Shown here: in pieces, positions 59,941 to 64,000 of the stretch | Position numbering within the stretch: the stretch's first letter is position 1 | Layout: every line of letters begins with the position of its first letter | Assembly: GCF_000002985.6 (NCBI RefSeq) | Contig: NC_003280.10 | Span: forward strand, 10,412,501-10,476,500 | Direction of reading: 5' to 3' | Source: Caenorhabditis elegans | Lineage: Eukaryota; Nematoda; Chromadorea; Rhabditida; Rhabditidae | DNA: 64,000 nt | Made by a program: the position numbers and the translations under genes | Notes under the pieces: model-generated | Databases searched by the model: none | Told to the model about the DNA's origin: nothing | Seen by the model: the letters and a program-made list of their open reading frames with translations, nothing else

Positions 59941-61233
59941 TCAGAGATATTGATCTATGTTCATTACATGCCTTAACACTTTCGAGAGCTTCTCTTTCAA
60001 AACGTAACGGTAGTTCTTATTCCTCATGATCATCACAGTGCATAGCAAAAGTGAATGTGTTGACACTATACATGGACACCAGGCTACGAATACTGGAAGT
60101 ATCATCCTGTTAAAAGAATTTATTGCAGAAGAAACTCACCTTGCAACTCAACAGCTTCTAACCAGGAAACTACAGCATAAAAATAAACCGGAAAAATGAA
60201 AACACAAGGACAGGCCATTTGCATTGCTAAACTTATGAGGGCTGTTCGGTGCGTCTGATAGATTTGTACGGACATATGGGATCGGAGGCGTTGGAGGACA
60301 ATCATTGTATGAACGCCAAGACAGGCGCCATGGCTGTAGTGTACTCTTTCAACTTTTTATTTATTGTATAGATTTTGAATCAAGCATTCTGAGACTATTT
60401 ATTAGACAGACATACTCCAATCTATTTTTCCTTCAAATTCAAGTTTCTACATTCAAACTATTTCAAATTTTAGTAACACCCACATTGTACTGACGACCAT
60501 AAATCCAATCCCCGCACTAACCGTCCTTACAAGCCAAGGATTCACATGATAGTCATACGCCTCGAAATTTTCTGATGCTACCCAAGATATGCACTGTGGG
60601 TAATTCTGAATGTCAATTTTTATGCATGGGTATCCTGATATCTCTCACCTGCAGCACATATTCATATTTCTGCTCAATAGTACTTTGACAATTTGAGGTG
60701 CCGATGGCGGTGAGAAATGGGAAAATGTGATTTAAAATCATGGCAAGTTTTTTGTGGGAATATTTACTGGAGTTGTTCTACAATATTGCTATGGAAAACA
60801 TTTGAGAAAAAACTTTCGAGACCCACTTCATTGATTTGCAAAGCTGCATCATGTCTGTAGATAAAACAAGTTATACTCGCCGGAAGAACAAGACAGAGCA
60901 GGAATATCCATATTGTGAGAGCCATTTGATTACTCATTATTATGCGATGACCTTCTCTCAACGTAATGGCAGCTACCAGTGGAAAGAAAATATGGAGTGG
61001 AATCATCCATGCCATAATGATTTCAACTAAGAAGGAAACTATCTGAATATTTTTTTCTAACAACACATATGCTAGCAAAAAATCCTACCTGCACATATGT
61101 AAGACAATGTCTATATCCATACATGCCTGCTGACTGGAACCATATCATATACATTGCCAAAAGATTCATCAGTAGTGAAACGCCTCCGATTAAATGTAAC
61201 GTTAATAAAAATCCATTTGGAGCAGCATTTCAT
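59941..61233 (-). pseudogene. Chemoreceptor of the sri (serpentine class I) type, 5' end out of frame
   Basis: Minus-strand exons 61229-61089, 61042-60827, 60777-60649, 60605-60484, 60333-60140 and 60092-59941 join in phase to about 318 residues, near family length (about 330). Motifs fit the sri/srh group: GGVSLLMNLLAMYMIW (TM1), EIIMAWMIPLHIFFPL, CFIYRHDAALQINE, the loop with EYVLQNYPQ, THRTALISLAMQMACP (TM6) and FVAWCPCIVSTHSLLL (TM7). The only nearby ATG (61233) reads into the wrong frame by one base, and the correct frame has a TGA just before the coding block. Either a one-base insertion in an A run disabled it or a start I cannot see is used. All internal junctions are intact, so any loss is recent. 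Confidence 0.65.
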
Positions 61234-61720
61234 TGTTTTTTGAAGTTTGGAAATCAATGGAAAGTTTTAATAACTTTCAGGAACAAACGCAACTAAATAT
61301 TTTCACTCGGAGATGTGTGATTTTGAGATCAAATATGAAAGGTTGAGTGCTAAAATAAGAAGTAAAAGTTTGAAAAATGACAGATTTGAATTCACCTGTT
61401 CTTTACGTATCTGGGTTGTCGTTTTTCTGATTTGTGGTTTTTCTGTGCTTTCTGGTTTTTTTCTGGACCAAAAGATCGAAATTTTTTAGATTGGCCATGT
61501 TAATAATGCTCTAAACGTAGAGTACGACTATTGGAAAAATGATTAAAAATTATTTCAATGCTGCCGTGGAAATATGAATATTTTTAACATCAGTAGAACA
61601 TAAAACAGGAAAAAATCGCTAAAACTTATCGAATGCGCTAATATTAATTACTGGAAATTTGACGTTGCAAGTTTTGTTTTAAATTTAAGAATATACAAAA
61701 ATGAGCAACTTAAAAAATGA

Positions 61721-63639
61721 TCACTGCTGCTCCACATATGTTGTGTAATGCTCTGTGCTGCTTGACTGAACCTGACAGACAAACAGCCATTCCGAAGTTG
61801 CACTGCCCACCCAATTGGTCTGAAATTAAGGAACAAATTGATGTTAGTTTCAGACTCAACGTGAGTAAAATACTTACCAAAATTCCATTCGCTTTAACAC
61901 CAACTACTTGCCCAGTTGAGTTTTTCTGTGGGTATCCTGGTGCCCATGTTGAATAAATATCAGGATTCAACTATAAAAAATATACTCTTCATTAGATGAT
62001 GAATGAAAACAATACCGGAAGTTTTGGTTGTCCCTTTGGCTCCTCCCAGACCCAAGTGGAATTTAAATAACGTAGTCCAATGGAGTAGTCAAGATGCATC
62101 CCACGATTGAATGTATTCATCATGTAGACTGAAACAATAATTAAATGAATTTCACAAGAATATTGGAAAAACGGTATCAATTAGGTACATATTCCTAAAA
62201 TCTCAAAACTGCCGCACGAAAAAAACACTTATTTATATGCAAATAGACTTACGATTTATGAAGTCATGCTTTTCCTTGCTGAACTCGTTAGCCAAATGTC
62301 CTCTGCTTACTTGGTTCTGACAATATTGAACAGCATGGTCATATCCCCATGCGGAACCGGAAAAGTCGAATCCCTTGATACAAACTCCTAGTTTTTTCTT
62401 ATCCGATCCCGTGTATTGAACCCAATCTTCTGGGCAGAAGCAGTTAACTGAAAAATTATCAAAATAATTCCAGAACCACAAAAAATGTACTTACTGTTTA
62501 TAAGAGCACCTGTCAATTGTTTTACAAGCTTTGACGTATTCATTTCATCGACAAAAGCATACCCTGGAGTAGCACACATATTTATTCTTGGCAGTGCATA
62601 GCTGTCTTTTGTGCATGCCACGGTAATTATAGAGATTCCATTTGATTGTAGATCACGTGACAATTCTATTGCATTCAGATTGCTAAACTCGTCCCTGAAA
62701 ATATTAAGCTCCGAAAAAAGCTTTCAACAATTTCAGAATCAAGATAAATAACAACCAAAATATTTCAAATGCAACCAACTCAAACAGTCATACAGGAAGG
62801 ATTGTTTTGTGCATACTTTAAAAAATTATTACTAACTTTTCGTTTTCTTCGTTTCATCCTTATAAAAATTAAAAAGTTTTCAAATAATTTGGTCAAAAAA
62901 TTGTAATTAAAAACATACTGAAAATCAGCTGCAAATGCAAGAATGACCTGTTTCACATTATATCGATTGGTGCGTTGTCTTCCGGAATTCAGAACACGTT
63001 GAGCTGCCAAAAGTCCTCTGTAATTGTTTTATTTTATTTTATCAATTATAAAGCATACGGAAATGACTATAGTAATATATTTTAGGTATAAAATTTTTAA
63101 TGTTCTTTCGAAAACTTACTCTCCAAGAGATGAGGCATTTGTCGATGCGACATCAACAAGTGATCCTTGAATAATATTATAAATATCGGGGAAACTTTTT
63201 GCAATATCCAGTTCAGCGGTTACTGTAGCGTTACTATTGTATGTCACAAATCCAACACATGTACTACGTTTGTCCGAATATCCCGTTCCGATTCTGATAT
63301 CCGACCCAAAAACTTGAGTTAGAGTTTGTCGAACCTGGAATTTTGAATTGAATAGTTTTTCAAATTATCGAATAACAAACCTGCCATAATTGGGCATCTG
63401 TCATTTGCATGGATCTATCAACAACTACAACAACATCCAACCATAGGTTTTTGATATTTCCTGGACATGCTGGATCGGTGTAAGCAGCTGCGTTTTGTGG
63501 AACTGGAGAGCAGTAGATCCCTTCAAAAAATAATTTATATTTTATCTGATAGGAAATGTTTCATGTGAAAAACCATTGTGAACAAAAAGAGTGACTTACC
63601 AAAAACAAAAATAGCCAGGCATGCAAAAACTGTATTCAT
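61721..63639 (-). CDS. Secreted VWA plus C-type-lectin protein, paralogue
   Basis: Nine minus-strand exons (63639-63600, 63520-63381, 63334-63120, 63017-62919, 62694-62495, 62447-62253, 62128-62016, 61970-61878, 61819-61721) join in phase to 397 residues. Exon count, phases and several exon lengths (40, 99, 200, 113) equal those of the gene at 55851. Signal peptide MNTVFACLAIFVFG; VWA domain with a degenerate MIDAS (DRSMQ); lectin domain from NCFCPEDWVQYTGSDKKKLG to FVCQVQ, again without a canonical WND calcium motif. A TATA box (TATAAAA, 63694-63688) lies about 50 bases before the ATG and GATA-type sites lie further upstream (63757 and 63775 regions), fitting intestinal expression (inference). 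Confidence 0.87.
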
Positions 63640-64000
63640 TTTTTGAGGCTTCAGTTTTTGAATGTCTTTCTTGAATTTTCACTGATCTTTTATACTCATT
63701 TGTTTCTTTAATTTTGTCTCTAGATTAATTTTAATGTCATCATACTTCGTGAACTTATCAAAATGCTAAGATGACAGATAAGAGAAATCATCGCATTTTG
63801 TAGCTGCAAATTTGTGAAGGTGTGTCTCTGTGCATCATAAATTCTTAAACAGTGTCCTGAACTCCTGAAAAACTTCAACGGTTTTTATAATTTTTGTATT
63901 TTCAAATCTTAAAGTTACCAAAATTTGCAGGCAAACTTCATTAGCTTTCTCTTTCAAAAACTTTTCTGTTGTCAAAACAGATAAGAAAGTTGATAAGAAT
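63640..64000. promoter_or_regulatory. Upstream region of the second lectin gene
   Basis: On the minus strand it holds TATAAAA at 63694-63688. TTATCA (about 63757) and several GATAAG words (about 63775, 63981, 63992) lie further out. These match the core of intestinal GATA-factor sites. No coding sequence is seen. Confidence 0.45.

Noticed and set aside
59709-60029. Plus-strand 106-codon open frame with an Ala/Thr/Ser run
   Set aside because: It overlaps, antisense, the last exon of the sri-type receptor and has no homology signal of its own.

Overview
The window looks like nuclear DNA of a Caenorhabditis nematode, almost certainly C. elegans chromosome II. It is AT-rich and has many short introns with GT..TTTTCAG borders. 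It carries C. elegans gene families (cuticlin ZP protein, ShKT proteins, VWA/C-type-lectin proteins, an sri-type receptor, troponin C) and the dispersed repeats typical of that genome. From memory, not from a search, the gene order matches cosmids E04D5 and ZK673 (eIF2A, cut-4, an adenylate kinase, tnc-2, clec-143). All exon models were built by hand from splice sites with reading-phase checks.

Layout. 1-4.3 kb is mostly non-coding with two copies of a dispersed repeat. 4.3-6.4 kb (+) encodes eIF2A and is convergent with a 391-residue seven-helix neuropeptide-type GPCR (6.7-9.5 kb, -). 9.5-23.6 kb has no gene I can support. 23.6-27.3 kb (+) is a transmembrane ZP-domain cuticlin, followed by two secreted ShKT-domain genes (27.8-29.9 and 30.8-32.5 kb). 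These sit in a tandem duplication of about 3.06 kb that also copied the cuticlin's last exon. 35.8-37.4 kb (+) is an AK3/AK4-like nucleoside kinase. 38.3-39.4 and 40.4-42.6 kb (+) are paralogous C2CH zinc-finger genes, the second with an added BED-type finger. 45.3-50.2 kb (+) is a single-pass membrane protein with a long Ser/Pro-rich tail; its intron 6 hosts an unrelated single-exon gene. 50.4-51.8 kb (-) is a charged helical protein. 54.4-55.6 kb (+) is troponin C. 55.9-57.8 and 61.7-63.6 kb (-) are two VWA plus C-type lectin genes. Between them lie a third copy of the single-exon family, a tiny Gly/Tyr/Cys peptide gene and an sri-type receptor whose 5' end looks broken.

The most interesting signal is a three-member family of intronless genes (49.0, 52.4 and 58.4 kb). 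Each has a nearly identical promoter-plus-leader of 210-220 bp: paired AGGTG/CACCT sites, a CCACGCCC box, a TATA box and a perfect inverted repeat near the expected start of transcription. The 137-146-residue products have a conserved N-terminal block, a DSGxxS-type phosphodegron motif and NPF motifs, which suggests short-lived proteins made under one shared switch. The function is unknown to me.

Other notable items are a 5'-truncated LINE fragment flanked by an unusually long (about 169 bp) target-site duplication, with a tandem repeat of its own sequence at the truncated end; a 14-G tract in a cuticlin intron; and several palindromic non-autonomous elements.
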